Shown here: positions 1-12,977 of the stretch, piece after piece
How positions within the stretch are numbered: the stretch's first letter is position 1
How the letters are laid out: each line of letters starts with the position of its first letter
NCBI GenBank assembly: GCA_950106755.1
Contig: OX467089.1
Location: 6,326,501-6,390,500 of the forward strand
Length of the DNA stretch: 64,000 bases
From: Climacium dendroides
Taxonomy: Eukaryota; Streptophyta; Bryopsida; Hypnales; Climaciaceae
Direction of reading: 5' to 3'
Program-made: the position numbers and the translations under genes
Notes under the pieces: model-generated
The model's input: the letters and a program-made list of their open reading frames with translations, nothing else
Database searches by the model: none
Told to the model about the DNA's origin: nothing

Positions 1-363
1 GGAAAAAAAAAAGTTTTAAAAGTTTTAAAAACTTTAAAAACTTTTTTAAAATTTTAAAAAGAGAATGGATAAGGTGATGCTGGCGGTTTGTTTTGTGTTT
101 TGTCAGACGCAAACAAAAGAAAAAGGGGGCTCGCCATTAGATTATTTTCCCACTTGGTACTTTACGTTACAGGAGGCTTTCCTTATTGGGGAACTTGGAT
201 TTTGTGCAGGCAGGCCCCAGGTCAACTGAACACTCAGAATGACCCATCTGTCTGATTTTTTTTTTTTTAAATTTGGTGGGGTGGGGGGCAATTGGTATGA
301 GAAAATTTGGTTTAGAATTTTTTTTTTTGATTTAAGCACTTTATTTTGAAGGTGGGTATTAAG
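1..363. other. AT-rich intergenic DNA with a terminal palindrome
   Basis: No gene is visible. Bases 10-50 form a near-perfect palindrome of A-runs, AAAGTTTT and its complement. Homopolymer T runs near 258 and 320 make short chance ORFs that are not credible genes. Confidence 0.6.
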
Positions 364-602
364 TTAACCCCTGAGCGCCCAGCGCAAATTCCAAAAACAA
401 GCTACAAATTGCCACTCAAGTAGACCCCACTGATTAAAAAATAAGATCCAAGAGACATGACTGTTTATATTGCAAGAGAGGTAGGGAAGGCATCTTTGGA
501 GAAATTTGTGGAAGTTTTCACCATACAACCTAGGACATTATAACAGTCAAATGTCTCATAGTAGGAGGCCACATTTTGGGTGTTGGGGCGCTCAGGGGTT
601 AA
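364..602. mobile_element. Short TTAA-flanked TIR element (MITE)
   Basis: The element starts TTAACCCCTGAGCGCCC and ends GGCGCTCAGGGGTTAA, so about 15 bases are inverted between the two ends. TTAA lies at both outer edges and the ends read CCCC...GGGG, the terminal layout of piggyBac-superfamily elements. It is 239 bp with no coding capacity. Its ends resemble those at 34284-34526 (TTAATCCTTGAGTGCCC), so the two probably belong to one subfamily. TTAA is itself palindromic, so sequence alone cannot say whether it is a target duplication or part of the TIR. Confidence 0.7.
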
Positions 603-2350
603 GTAGTAGTCATTGGAAAAAAGCCCATTGAAATTGGTGAAGAATTCATTTCTTTTCAGCCATCAGTTGGTGATGAAAAGAGAGTTTATTAATTGTAAGG
701 TAGTTTACTCTAAAAGCGACCATGTTCTAAATACACCCCCTATTTAGGAATGGGTGACATGTTGCTTGAAATATTGCTTTATTGTCAACGATGAGTTAGG
801 TAGGCTTGAATGGTTGCTTCAAGAGCAAGACTACCTTAATGTGTGTGCAACAAGGAATCAGGAGTTGGAGTTTGAGAAAAAAACACAAGCCGAAGTGTTG
901 AAAACGAAAAAATAAAAAGAAGAAGTGTGGGGCTTTGAATTCGCGGGGATGTGGTCCTTTGGTTCCTTGTATTGTTTCCTTCTTATCAATGGAAATTGTA
1001 CGTGTGTTTCAAAAAACAAAAAACAAAAACAAAACAAGCCAAAAGTCTTTGGAGCACCCAAATGGGGGCTGACAGAGGTAAAAGTACCTATTTCAGACAA
1101 CCCTACATCGTGGCTTCGAAGGGAGACCTACTGTGGACAATAGTTGCATGCACTGTACTTGCATGTTGACAAAAAGATTCTTGATTTCTACCTTCTTGTC
1201 CACTCATCTCTCTTCCTTCCTTGCTTAAGGAGAAGTGCCAAAGCTGACTGTGATAGATGATTCTAGAAGACCGAAATGGGTCCAAATGAAAAATCCACAT
1301 TTACATTGAATAAAATATTCATTCTTGAGAATCTTTTTGAATCTTTTTTTCATTCTTCTTCATCCTTATATTTGCAGACATTGAGTTGAATTTCTCATAT
1401 CTTATAGGTTGAAATGCTTAAGTTATCACAGATAGGTTCTTCTACCTTAAGTTAATGAAGTCGGATGTTGCGTTTCGTTCTCAGTTAAGCCTTCCTTTGA
1501 CACCTTGGTACAAACTAGGATTCAATTTACTATTTTAACTCTAAGATCTTGGTACTTTCAAATTGAAAGTCAAAATATCTCTAAGAGAATCAAAAATGAA
1601 GAAGAAGATAATGGAAGAATAAAAAGTGTTTCTAAAACTTTTGTAGGTGTGAACAAAGTTCTAGATATTTTTTGAGTTTTACCAACTATTTTTGTTTGAT
1701 TTCAATATTCAACCATTTTTTAAAAATACAAAATCCATTATTTTTAAAAAAAATTACTTGAAATAGAAGATTTAAAGATTTTTTTCATTGTTTTTTTTTT
1801 ATGCATCGAGAATGCAATCAAGTTTTTTTTTCTAATTCTAGTGGCTAACAATGAACTATTGAGTGATTATCCTCAAACATTGGTTGTAAATCACATTCAT
1901 TGGTGTATATTTTTTTTCCTTGATTGGTGTATTAGTTATCCAACATTTGTATCATTTTTTTCCCACAAAGTATTTTAGAAATTGTATAGTGAAAGTATCA
2001 CTTGAAGAGTGACTCATATTGAAGGAAATGAAGGAAATTTTAAATAATCATTAAAATCTTCCTAAACTTTAAAATTCTAGAATTAGTAGTTTTTCTAAGA
2101 AACTGTAAGTTATAAAATGACAGTTAATTTTATGGATATATTGATTTGTGCAAAGGTGTCAAAGTTTTTTATAGTATTTTTTAGGTGCTAAAATCTAATG
2201 AGTAAGAAAATATACAATTGTACCAATGAATAATTACTTGTCATTATTCACATTCTATAACAAAATTTTAAAGACTACCATAGGTGCAAGACAACTTCGC
2301 CTTAAATTACTTAAAAAACACAAATGTCAAACTTTTTTACTAAATTTTGG
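603..2350. other. Intergenic, no gene recognised
   Basis: AT-rich sequence with many A and T homopolymers. Short ORFs at 858-1300 on both strands overlap each other, lack recognisable domains and are judged chance reading frames. Confidence 0.5.
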
Positions 2351-2455
2351 AGTAGATAGTTGAATCTTCAAATAGATTGTTGAATCTTCAAGTAGATAGT
2401 TGAATCTTCAAATAGATTGTTGAATCTTCAAGTAGATAGTTGAATCTTCAAGTAA
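2351..2455. repeat. 20-bp tandem repeat, alternating as a 40-bp unit
   Basis: Five copies of a 20-mer of the form AGTAGATAGTTGAATCTTCA. Copies alternate between AGTAGATAGT and AATAGATTGT at their 5' half, so the array has a 40-bp higher-order period. Confidence 0.9.
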
Positions 2456-2499
2456 ATGTACAAATGACTTGCCAAAAATCTAGAAAATCCCTTGATTTT

Positions 2500-3040
2500 T
2501 TTTTGAATCAAATGCCAATCCATCATTTTACCATCTACCATCAAGAATTTCTTTATGACAAAGTGAAGGAATTATTTCATTAACATTCTATGAGAATGAA
2601 GGGTGAAGAGATCACTTTTATAATGAAATTCATTTTTTGTCATGATTTTTTAAAGGGTATGGGATAATTTCAAGATAAGAGCTTATTAACTACTCATTAT
2701 TAAAATATAAAAATTGTGTTCAAAGTAGAATTTCATACCTCATTTGACATACCAATAGTAGAATAATTTTTTCCAATAAATTTTGAATTAAGAAAAGTTG
2801 GGAAATCAAGTTAACCTTCATCTTCAAAACCCCATGGGTGATTTTGAGTGCCCCCAAAAGAAATTGTGGACAAAATTCAAAAGGATGTTTAAAAATGTTA
2901 AAGAAGATGTGAGAGAAAATGTCCCCTTCGATCCCTCTATGAACTTTTGATTAGAATTTCAAAAGCTCAAACATATTTTTGAAATTTATTTTTTATATAA
3001 ATTGAGTTCAAATATTTTGGAAAAAATTATTCTACCATGC
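2500..3040 (+). repeat. Dispersed repeat, copy 1
   Basis: This block is similar to the reverse complement of about 18950-19480. Shared landmarks include AAAGTAGAATTTCATACC, GATGAAATTCATT followed by TTTGTCAT, and GATTAGAATTTCAAAA. It ends where the TTAA element at 3041 begins. Confidence 0.65.
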
Positions 3041-3946
3041 TTAACCCCTAAAGTCCCAAGGCCTCTTTTCCATCAAAAAAACACTCAAAATTTGCCATTT
3101 CTAAAGCAAAGTGCAAATTTTTTTTTATATTTTTTTACATATCTAACCATAGGATCTTAAACTAGACTAGTATTAAAATGTGTGAAAGAAATTTCACGAG
3201 CTTTGACAATGTCAATTATAAGATATTTGTGTCAAAGGGAAGGAAACAAGTTTTTTTGCACCCAGCTTGGTTACATTTTTTAGCTTTGAACCTTTATAAC
3301 TAATCATTTTTGCTTTATTTATTTTGAATTTATATTTTTATATGATAAAGAATTGAGTTTAGAGTCTAGGAAAAAAAATTCAAAAGATGCACACTTAGTT
3401 TTCAATCATTTAAAAATTATTAAGTAGAAGTAGATTGAAGATTGAAGGAAAACCTAAATTGTTAATAGCTCTAAGATAGAATTGAAATACACTAAACTCA
3501 ATGGTAAGATTGTTCTAGCAAGAGATATAAACCTTATGAATTTTTTTTTTAATTGTAAAGATTGAGGTCAAAAATGAATTTTACAAGTTATTTTTTCAAG
3601 AAGATGCTATGATTGCTCGAAAAACAAGATTGTCCATAACTTTCAAAAAGCAATTCCAAATGACATAAATCAAAGCTTCCTATGTATATAAAAATATAAT
3701 TTGTACAAAACAAAATTAAATTTTTTTTTACTTTCAGTTTTTTTGAAGTTTTTTTTGCCTACCAAACTAATAGGAGAACTTTTTGCTATTGGGCTCTGAT
3801 TGAAATAAAAATTATATTTTTGGAAAGCTAGTGTGTTTTTCTATCAACAAAGAAAAATTCAGAAAACCACAATAAGTATTGAGACCATAGGAACTTGCCA
3901 AAATCCATTTTGTCACTTGAGGGGACAATGGGACTTTAGGGATTAA
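3041..3946. mobile_element. TTAA-flanked TIR element, about 0.9 kb
   Basis: Starts TTAACCCCTAAAGTCCCA and ends GGGACTTTAGGGATTAA. The inner sequence after the left end (CCATTTCTAAAGCAAA, then CTAACCATAGGATCTT) matches the left arm of the 2.3-kb element at 34893-37160, so both belong to one family. No ORF is long enough to be a transposase, so it is non-autonomous. Confidence 0.75.
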
Positions 3947-5890
3947 ATGAAGTTTGAAATTGTACTTTAAACACAATTTCTACTTCTGATTTGACTATGT
4001 GCACTTGAGCTCTTACTAATTCTAATTTATATGTCCCATATGGTTTTTTTACCTCTTACCAACCCACTTATATAAACAACTTGTCTTCTCAATTTTCTTC
4101 GCACATTAATTGGCTTTCGAAGCTATATGAAAGACTTATGGTGAGTAGTCGTGTTAGGGTAGAAAATCTAGGTTAAAGGTTGGATGAAAGGCCAAACTAT
4201 GATTATTTATTTATTCAAGAAGTTGAATTTCAACAAATTCCTTTTTTAGGTGTCGAACATTAAATTTTCTAATTAGTGAATTATCTTCCCAGATAGTGGC
4301 AAAGCTACCTTGCACCTACAGTGATTACTTATTCATACAACATTCAAAAATTCAACGAGTAGTTATTTGGATTATAACCTTTCCAAAATGAAGAAATGAT
4401 TTAGATTTGTTTGTCATTCTATTGATAGAAATGGAAAAATAATCAAAAGTCACAAGAATACATTTTCTACTACAATGATTGTTATTCAAGTTTTTTAATT
4501 ATAAAAAATAGTAAATTTTTTGAAATTGCTAAATGTAAATTAGAATCCTAATTTTGTTGCCAATTTTAATGTATTTGAATATATTTTTATTCATGAAACA
4601 CTTTTTGTTGAATTTCCAAGTACAAAACAAAGTCACCATTCTAACGGTATGTTTAAAATTTTAGGTTAACAAATTCCTAGTGGTAAAAGAGAAGACCTAT
4701 TTGAATTACAAGTAGAAAGTAGTTTTTTTGTGCAACAATCTGAAGTTCCACAATGGTGTGTTTATTTTTTACATATATGTTGATCACACACAGCTTGAAT
4801 TTATCACCAAGTCTTGTCTAATCCATAACATTATTGATGCTTGCCAAAAGGAAGGACCCTTTTTCTTTCCTAGCATGTTAATTGTCCCCCATTTAAATTG
4901 AATATAATAGGAATCTTAAATTAAAGAGTCCTAAGGTATCAAGAGAAAATAGATACCTCTTTGTGATCGAGAAATGAAGTTGTGCAATTACAAAATATGT
5001 TGCAAATTACTTTATACATCTTTAGTCCTTGGTGTCTTTCATAAGCTAGAGACAAATGGGTGACATTTATTTTAAACTTTTATTATTGTTTAATTTTTTT
5101 GACCATTTATTCATTCCCCAAAAACCTTTTGTCCATTTGGGCACATGAAAAATATAGGCCTTGATTTTAGATTTGAATGAGAGCTAAAAACCTTAATTGG
5201 CCTTGTGTATACAATGAAAGGGTAAATTGCAAAACACTAACTTTGTCTTTTAGTATTGATAGTATTGAAGAGTAGGAAACATGGATTTTTCCTTTAGAAA
5301 ATTTTACTTAAAAGCAATACCATTTTTTTTATGGAAGGAACGTTTGGCAATATAGCATGTTTGACCATTTTAAAAAAAAAATGTCAATTTATTTTTGTTT
5401 TTTTAGACAAAAAAATTGGAGAATAATTCCATTTTAAGCATCCATTGATGTGTTTATATTTTTCCAAAATAAATAAATATTTGGCATAGAAATGTTGATC
5501 TTATCCTTCACTTGCAATATATTTTCATTTTGGATGAAGATATGTACATTTAATAAATGAGTTGTCATCCATATTATAAAACCAATTTTTCATCCATATA
5601 AATAAACAAGTTGTCATCCATGTCAATAATTGAGTTGTCCTCCATATGAATGGATGAAATACATCCACTGAAGCGTGCTTCATTTCTGTCTATGAATGAA
5701 AACAGACCAGGGAAGCTTCTTCGCTTTGGATGAGTAAACGAGTTGTCATCCATAGTTTTGCGTGCTTCATCCCTGTCAGTGGATGAAATACATCCATCGA
5801 AGCTTCGTGAGTTCCAGGAGAGAAAGAGCCAAAACAACGGAATCCCCAGCGTGGAAGAGAAAGAACGAAGAGCGAGAGGCGGATCGAATG
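3947..5890. other. Intergenic and upstream region of CSN7
   Basis: AT-rich with no gene recognised. From about 5540 to 5800 a degenerate GGATGAA/TTCATCCA motif recurs many times on both strands, creating short hairpins and a chance minus-strand ORF. The last 150 bp before the CSN7 start become GC-richer and probably contain the promoter and 5' UTR. No clear TATA box was chosen. Confidence 0.5.
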
Positions 5891-5968
5891 TTCCGAAAGA
5901 GAGATTGATAGCGTGAAACCCTAATTTCTCAGAACGCAAACGCAGGATTGATCGCCATCGCCATCGCC

Positions 5969-8775
5969 ATGGAGGTGGAGCAGAAGCAAGGCGATCTCGT
6001 TCAACAGTTTGTGTTGTTGGCGAGTAACGCCCGCGGTCGTGCGGCCGTGGAGCTCATCACGCACGCCACTTCGCATCCCCTCTTGTTCGCGTTCTCGGAG
6101 CTTCTGTCCTCGCCACATATCGCCGAGGTTTGTAATCCGCGATTTCTTTTCTCGTGTTTATTTGATTCATCGGGAATTTTGTGGAATTCTGACGAATTTA
6201 GGGTTTTGTTTTGTTTCGTGCAGTTGAAGGGAACGGAGCACTCGTCCGCCTTGGATTTACTCCGTCTGTTCGCGCATGGCACTTGGTCGGATTATAAAAG
6301 TAGGTGCTTGTTCGCTTATTACCCTGATGATTTGGATTCTTGATGTGGTCTGTGTTTGGGGTATGATTTTTTCCCTCCTCCGGGATTTTTAGGGTTAGGT
6401 TTGCATGCACGGGAGCTTGTGGAGTGATGCTTGCTGCTGTGGAGATTGAGTATTTTAATTTCTCTTTTGGTCGGATTATTAGGGTTAGGTCTAAGGTTGT
6501 GTGGTAGTGAACTTTTTTTCATCCTTGTGGTGTCTGATCCTGTTGTAATTGGCTTCTGGAGCAACCGTTTGATTTTTGAGAGGATTAGGGTTGGATAAGA
6601 AGGAAACATATTTTGAGTCTGCATAATCATAGTCATAATATATTGTTATGATATAATCATAATCATAATTACAAACACAAATTTTGGAGGAGCTGCCTGA
6701 ATCAAGGAACTGCGAGCCAGGACAATGGATTCAAACTCTTTTGGTGCACAATCTCGAATGAGCTCATGTTTTGTTTACAAAGGCGACTTTGGCTCGTAAT
6801 TTTAATTGTTTATTTCTTTTCTTCCAGTTGGCGTGTTAGCTGTACACGACTCTAGAACGTTTGTTTTATACCAATCTCATTGACCATATTGTAAAATGCA
6901 TAATTCAGAAGGGTCAAATTTTTTATTTCCAACAATCAATGAAGGCCATTGGATGTGTTCATCGCAACCTAAATAAAAATCGGACCCAAGAAAGCCGAAG
7001 AATGCCTCCATACAACCTACTCAAAACTACTGAAAGAAGCACGTGTTTCCAATGCGGGCGGAGGGAGTGTATTTTGTTAGAAACCTAATTTCGAGTTTTT
7101 CTCGTTGCAGATAATGCGCAGATGTTGCCTCCATTAGACACCCAGCAGGTGCTAAAGTTGAAGCAGCTGACTGTGATGACTTTGGCAGAAACAGCCAAGG
7201 TATAACTATGTGGCAGGCCTTTGGCTTTTGTTGGAGCTTTTAATAGTTCTCGTTTAAAATTTTGTGTATTGGTGGACGATTCTCTTGTAGAGCCTTTTTG
7301 TTATCTTAAAGGTAGTCTCTTGCTAGAGAGATACTGACATGTAAGTTGACGACCCATTCAGGTGTTGCCATATGATTTGTTGATGCAACAATTGGATATA
7401 TCCAATGTTCGGGAGCTTGAAGACCTCCTCATTAATGACTGCATGTACTCTGTAAGCAACCCACTGACTTTACAACGATAGTTCCTTTCTAGTGACTGGT
7501 TTATGATCGATTATTCTGGGTTGTTAGAAGAAGATATTAGAAATATTGTGAACATCCTCACGGAGCAAAGGCAGCGTAATTTGATTAATGGAAGTTTCGC
7601 TTACTGGCAGGGCATAGTAAGGGGGAAACTGGATCAACGACGCCGATGTTTTGAGGTAAAATTTTCATCATCGTTACTATCATTACTCTTACGTTTTACG
7701 ATATGCTCAATTTTCAATGGTTTTCACAGATTTTTACAGCGTCTGTTTGTGCTCTTGCTTTAATGTGGACTACTTTCCTGATGGTTTATGCGTGTGAAAT
7801 CAGGTGCAATTTGCTGCGGGAAGGGATTTGAGACCCGGGCAGCTAGATAACATGATTTCAACATTGGCAAACTGGTATGTTATTATGTTATTAATTTGCT
7901 TGTTATTGCTGTGTCGACTAGAGTTAAACTTGGCTTTCTGCACATCAATATTATTGAGTTGATTACAGGGTAGAATTTTTGTGCTTTTCTACTGACTTCT
8001 CGATTAGGAGCTTGGTCACTGTTTACTTCTCACCCAATATTTTTGGTTCCATTGGCTTTCAGGTTGGGCAGTTCTGATAATTTGTTGCTTACAATACAAG
8101 AAAAGATAAAATGGGCTGATAGCATGAGTGAGCAAGACCGGCGGCACAAGAAGGAAGTTGAAGACAAGGCTGAGGAAATGCGAAAATCTATAAAGGTATG
8201 TTGCTTCATCGAGAGATTCTTGTCCGACTAAGTATTAGCATGTTCTGTTCTGGGGACAGAGCTGCAATTTAGTTGTTTTTTGCAAGATATGTTGGTCACT
8301 AAGAAGCCAAACCTGGAACATTGCTAATCATCTCAGCAAATATATGCATCCAGGTTCCGGAAGTTAGTATACAAGAAAACTTGCTAGCAGATTGCATTAG
8401 GAAGGTATATCGCCATGCATGCTGAATGCGAAAATTCATTCAAGGTTCAACTTCTCAGTGGCTGAACTGGACTCCGTGTTGTTAGTTCCTTTCAAGTTCT
8501 GTTGTGGAGATCGGATGCTGTTTAACCAAGGAACATGCACTTTATTCTCCTCATTCCAGATGTAGGTGACCTTATTCGTTTTCTAGTCTCCCCCTTTACA
8601 CATGGAACATTTTTGGATCAGAAGAGTCAGTCCCATTAGGAAGAAAGATCATTAGCTGTGCGGGTGTGAGCAGGCTGAGATGGAGTTGCGGGGACAACAA
8701 GATGTGGTCTATGCAGAAGCTGGGGCTCTTGTCATGGATTATGTTGATGAAGATCGAAGCCGGCCCAAAAGGTAG
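5969..8775 (+). CDS. CSN7: COP9 signalosome complex subunit 7
   Basis: CSN7 is the PCI-domain subunit of the COP9 signalosome, which removes NEDD8/RUB from cullin-RING ligases and in plants represses photomorphogenesis (FUSCA5). Eight exons join in frame: 5969-6127, 6224-6299, 7111-7199, 7362-7451, 7611-7655, 7804-7874, 8063-8195 and 8674-8775, giving 254 codons, close to the usual length of about 260. All introns are GT-AG. Residues 1 to about 160 form the PCI/winged-helix domain; RELEDLLINDCMYSGIVRGK and FAAGRDLRPGQL are family hallmarks. A basic helix (KIKWADSMSEQDRRHKKEVE) follows. The tail ends MDYVDEDRSRPKR, as in plant CSN7. The ATG at 5969 is the first in frame. The last codon overlaps a possible donor (AAAAG|GTAGATG); splicing to an acceptor before 9367 would replace the stop with a short RRCL end. 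Very confident in family, less in the 3' end. Confidence 0.95.
6841..7080. mobile_element. Stowaway-like MITE in CSN7 intron 2
   Basis: The right end reads GGGCGGAGGGAGTG followed by TA, the mirror of the Stowaway consensus CTCCCTCCG. The core (TCAATGAAGGCCATTGGATG, then GTTCATCGCAACCTAAATAAA) is shared with the copy at 10508-10768 and with repeats at 62600-62960. The left end is degenerate. It explains why this intron (811 bp) is much longer than its neighbours. Confidence 0.6.
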
Positions 8776-10505
8776 ATGTTTGGCCTTTGCATTTTAGTTT
8801 GTCTGTAATTAGTAACTGTTGTGTCCTTCAGTTTTTAAGCCAAACCCGAAACATTTTGAGCTCTAAGCAGTGGCTGTCTTTAAATGATATTGCCAATCAC
8901 CATCAAGATTCTCATGAACGTTTCGAGTTATGAAGTTGGGTTTGTAATTACGCTGCTAATGATGGAAGGTTCTTACATTCTGGTAAGGGTGATTATTGTG
9001 GAGGATTGCATGGTATTGAAATCTCAGATATGTTTTATCATTATACTTGAGCTTGGATGAAGTTTTTTCTCATTAGCTGATTTTTGTGTTTGTTCCTGCT
9101 CTCACATGTTTCTTCCCACCTTTTTCTCTCCTTGTTCGACTTCTTTTTTCTAAAGAAGACTTAATACATATGTGGTGATAATTTTTCTGATGAGATTTAT
9201 TTTTGAGTGTCATCTGTGTAGTGATAGAGTTTTCACCATAAACGCTTTAAAAGGTTGATGCTATTTACTTAGGGGACTTATTTTTTCCTTGACTTGGGGG
9301 ACTTCTTATAAAAAATTCTTCTTGAATTGATTCTTACCTTTTTTCACACAAATTTTACTCCCCCAGGAGATGTTTGTGACGATCAAATTCTTCTGTGCGG
9401 GTCTACTAAGTGGGGTCCAATGGGGGCATGATGGGCACGCAGAAGGCGTTAGCTGCGCACAGATATTTTCGTCAACATTTTAGGTCACAAGGGACCTCCC
9501 AGTTGCTGGGAGTTATGCTCGGTGCTGTTCATTCGCTCTTGGAGGTGGACTCTGAGTTGAGAGCACTTTCAACAATTTTTGTAGCATTTATTGTCGTGGG
9601 AGCTTCCGAGCCATGCAATTCGCATTTTACACGGTTAAGTCCCTTCCCGTATACCTGTAGGTGTTCAGACCTTCTGTAAGTCAGGTAGGAGCTGTATTGC
9701 TCTGGTAGCGAGTGTTCTCCGACGTTACTCGCTGAGCTTAGTGAAGCCTTTTCATTTCATGAATACACAGGCTTCTTTTTTTCTTTTTTTTTTGACGTTG
9801 TGCCTGATGGGATCTTTTCGTGTCAGGGTAGTAGTGCTTAGTCTACTTCAACTGTGTATATTCAGGAGGGTACAGTATAATTGACCTGACACTAATGTCA
9901 ATTCCTTTGGCCCTTGACATTTTGAAGGTTCTAATGTCGTTTTTTTTATTTCATTATTTGTATGCCGTAATGAATTCAGGTCTGTTTCGGTTCATCTATT
10001 CCGTCGCTTCGTTTCATACGATCATTTTTTATTTTATGGTAGAACCTGGAGACGATTTCCTGCACATGCAGAAATTTAGTCTTCTTGCCTCGACCTGTCG
10101 CATCCTTGTGTGCATTTTAGCACACTGTAGAATCTGCATTTATGATGTGTTAGGTAATATTTATTTAGTAGTGACACTGCAGACTGACTACATTTTTCTT
10201 TTTTAAGTTGTCCAAAAGTTCTGATTTCCAATTGCTATTGTGAAAGAATATTCTTCTTCTTAGTCTTCCACTCCAAAGTGTGTCCTACTTATTTGTCAAT
10301 ATATTTTATCCCAATATTTGTCAATATATATTGTTGTGTGTTTTCAACATATGCAATGAAGTTTGCTCGTTTTTTGTTTTTGGATTGACCTTCCAATCTT
10401 GAAAAAATCATGTGTTTTTTGGTAGAGGTGTAAATAATGCTACATCTGAAACTGTTTTCGGATTGTATTTTTTGACTTAATTCAACAAGAAATTAAGATA
10501 AAAAT
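8776..10505 (+). other. CSN7 3' region and downstream DNA
   Basis: Base composition stays near that of the gene until about 10.2 kb, so part of this is probably 3' UTR or an alternative last exon (see the CSN7 acceptor before 9367). ORFs at 9410-9679 and 9895-10206 have no recognisable domain; the first lacks an ATG at its start. No second gene is supported. Confidence 0.4.
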
Positions 10506-10507
10506 TA

Positions 10508-10768
10508 CTCCGTCTGTCTTTAAATGATTGTCCACACTTTTGTTGTTATTTATTTGAATCGATTTCGTTGAGCATGTTGTAAAAAATATAATTAAGAAAG
10601 GTTCCAAATTTTTATATCATTGGAATCAATGAAGAACATTGCATGTGTTCATTGCAACCTAAATAAAGTTGGTTGCAAGGAATTTGGTTGCATGTATTTT
10701 TTCACCTACTCAAAACAACTTAAAAAAAATGTCATTCAAAGTGGACAATCATTTTGGGACACAGGGAA
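10508..10768. mobile_element. Stowaway-like MITE (Tc1/mariner)
   Basis: TA precedes CTCCGTCTGTCTTTAAATGA, and the right end reads GTGGACAATCATTTTGGGAC then ACAGGGAA and TA. GATTGTCC and GGACAATC pair within the TIRs. The core matches the insertion in CSN7 intron 2. It has no coding capacity. Confidence 0.75.
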
Positions 10769-10769
10769 T

Positions 10770-12040
10770 ATATGTTTGTTTGGGATTCATTCTAGTTCTA
10801 TATTTAGATTTGTTTCAAAATAATTTCTTTATTCAAATATTAGTTATATGGTTATGAACATAAAGAGGTCACTAAATAAAGTACTAGTGCTCTAACTTTG
10901 TAATATGATATATAAAATTTGTTGTCAAATGTATCGATGGATGTGTACAAAGTTTATTATACAACAAGGTAATAACACCTAAAGGCACTATTTCTAGTTC
11001 TGTTGCCTCAAAAAAAGTGCCACTACTTAGCAACAAGCCTTGTAATTGACTAGCAACTTAACTACATCAAGATTCAGTAGCTCTTGGCCATTGGTAGCTA
11101 TCGAGCCGTAGGAAAAATGCTATGTGACTTGTGACACATGTTACAATCATGGTAAAGCCTTGCAAGTAATGACAAAAATTAAAAAAACAATCCTATCACT
11201 ACAAGCACAGAATACTAGCAACATCTATAGTAGAATAGATGGAATAAAAACTTATGATACCTAAGTGTTGTAGGAAATGGGTTTACAACCATTTCCTACA
11301 ACATTGTTTCTTTTGTTGGTGTCAAAATCCTTTTTACATTGGGGAACTCAATGGTCTTTTTTTGAAGAACCAACAATAAACTAGTGGAAAAACCTAAAGC
11401 TATTAAGATGTTTATCCATGCCTCAATACATATTTGAAACAAACCCACCAATCTATTGGATTTTCTTGCAACAATGGACTCAAACAATCCAAGTACCAAC
11501 CGATAAAACAAACATCACACAAAACTATAGTTGCAGTTGAAATCCGTCCATTAATGTGTGGCAAGTGACAAGGCATACAATTGTATATGTGATCTTTTCA
11601 AAACTTGCTATCATGACCTTCTAAGAGGAACATGCCTAACTTGAAGACCTCATGCATTCGTATAATAATGCGTCCTATAATCATCTTAAGGGTTGTGGGG
11701 TTTGTTGTAAATAGATATAGTTTTTGGATAGAAAATGACAATTTGAAAGACTTGTAGTCTTTTCCCTATATTGCGGCATAATACAAATTGTCTCTAAGCT
11801 ATGTAATAAAAAGTCTCTACAAAGCTATGGGCATTACCCACTTGTACAATTCTACACATATGTTGCTCGCATACATATGCCCACATATTTGGATCATTTA
11901 TGTTGTCTAGCACAATATCAACATCCTTTTCAATGGCCAATTTTCAAACCGGATGGAGTCCAAACAATAAATAATACGGTAAAATAGAAGCTAGGGAGGT
12001 TTGTTTAGTAAATTAGTAGTTGAATTGGCATGAGTAATAT
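10770..12040. other. Intergenic, no gene recognised
   Basis: AT-rich sequence. A minus-strand ORF at 11296-11511 has no known domain. A short inverted pair flanks 11270-11305 (GTAGGAAATGGGTTTACA against AACCATTTCCTAC). Confidence 0.5.
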
Positions 12041-12042
12041 CT

Positions 12043-12085
12043 AAGACACATCTATTCTTTCAATGACATTCAACCGGAAACAAAT
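12043..12085 (+). repeat. Dispersed repeat, short copy
   Basis: TCTTTCAATGACATTCAACC and the GACACATCTA just before it are also found at 39365-39440 (+) and, inverted, at 33035-33125. All three copies sit next to GTAATAT and GGAAAC. Confidence 0.75.
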
Positions 12086-12289
12086 ACAATAGTACTTAAT
12101 TGTGTGTTCTGCATCTGATCATTGGGAACTTCCAAGGGTTTAGAGCGGGCTAACTGGAGAAGATTTAGGCCCCTCTTTAGCCCCCTTTAGCATTGATGCA
12201 CAAGATGGGGGGGGCTAAACTTTACCCCTACCTTTACCCCCATTTTTGTACACTTTAGGGCGGCCTAATTTCTACATAGTAGTAGCGAC

Positions 12290-12500
12290 ATGGATGGATT
12301 TGGGATGGATTTTGGTCAAATTTGAATGAATTTTGATCAATTTTGAATGAATTTCATTTTAAAATTGGATGACATTATATGCAATGGGATGAATGTCATT
12401 ACAAAATTGGATGAAATGGATGCATTTTGAATGAATTTTTGGATGAATTTTTGGATGAATTCTAGATGGATTCTAGATGGATTCTAGATGACAAAATGGA
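12290..12500 (+). repeat. Degenerate GGATGAA-type satellite
   Basis: Loose tandem copies of ATTTTGGATGAA and TTCTAGATGGA run through the block. The same motif family, inverted, fills 32555-32860 and recurs near 5540-5800. Confidence 0.7.
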
Positions 12501-12977
12501 TGAAAATGGGAAACGACAATGATGAAACATGAACTGCATAAATGCACAAATTTACACAAAAAATGATAGCTCAACATTAAGATGCTAGACTATAAATTCA
12601 TCACCTCCTCAATAACATATAGCTATTCTACATTCAATAATAGACAACTCTACTGCGTAACAATAATTATTTCTAAACTTTGGTGCACTGGAGCTTTACA
12701 TCATCTTACAGACTCTCAATGTGAACTCATCAAAACCTGCATCCTATACATAGTCGAAAAAAGGGAGCTTGGGTGAATCGTCCATTCCTTTTGTCGCTGC
12801 TTTCATTCCATCTGTGAATAGACGGCTACCAAAACATGAGAAAGCGGCCCTACAAGCCTCCTACTCTTTTTTTTTGGGGGGGGGGGATGATAGAGTGGCT
12901 CCTAATACAGAGGCCATACTTCTGACAAACCCTACATACAACTCAATGCGGAGGAAAATTGAACCCTAAACACTTAC

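Noticed and set aside
5574..5939. 121-residue minus-strand ORF upstream of CSN7
   Set aside because: Built from GGATGAA/TTCATCCA repeats with repeated SFDG/CISS/DDN phrases and no domain; likely chance.
5948..5968. Upstream extension of CSN7 (IAIAIA)
   Set aside because: It begins at TTG; the first ATG in frame is 5969.
7503..7610. Frame extending CSN7 exon 5 upstream to 7503
   Set aside because: Family alignment places CMYS directly before GIVRGK, and a good acceptor (CTGGCAG) sits at 7610.
12140..12275. G/C-run hairpin with GGGCTAA and GGCCTAA
   Set aside because: Looks like a MITE, but clear matching ends or a target duplication could not be found.
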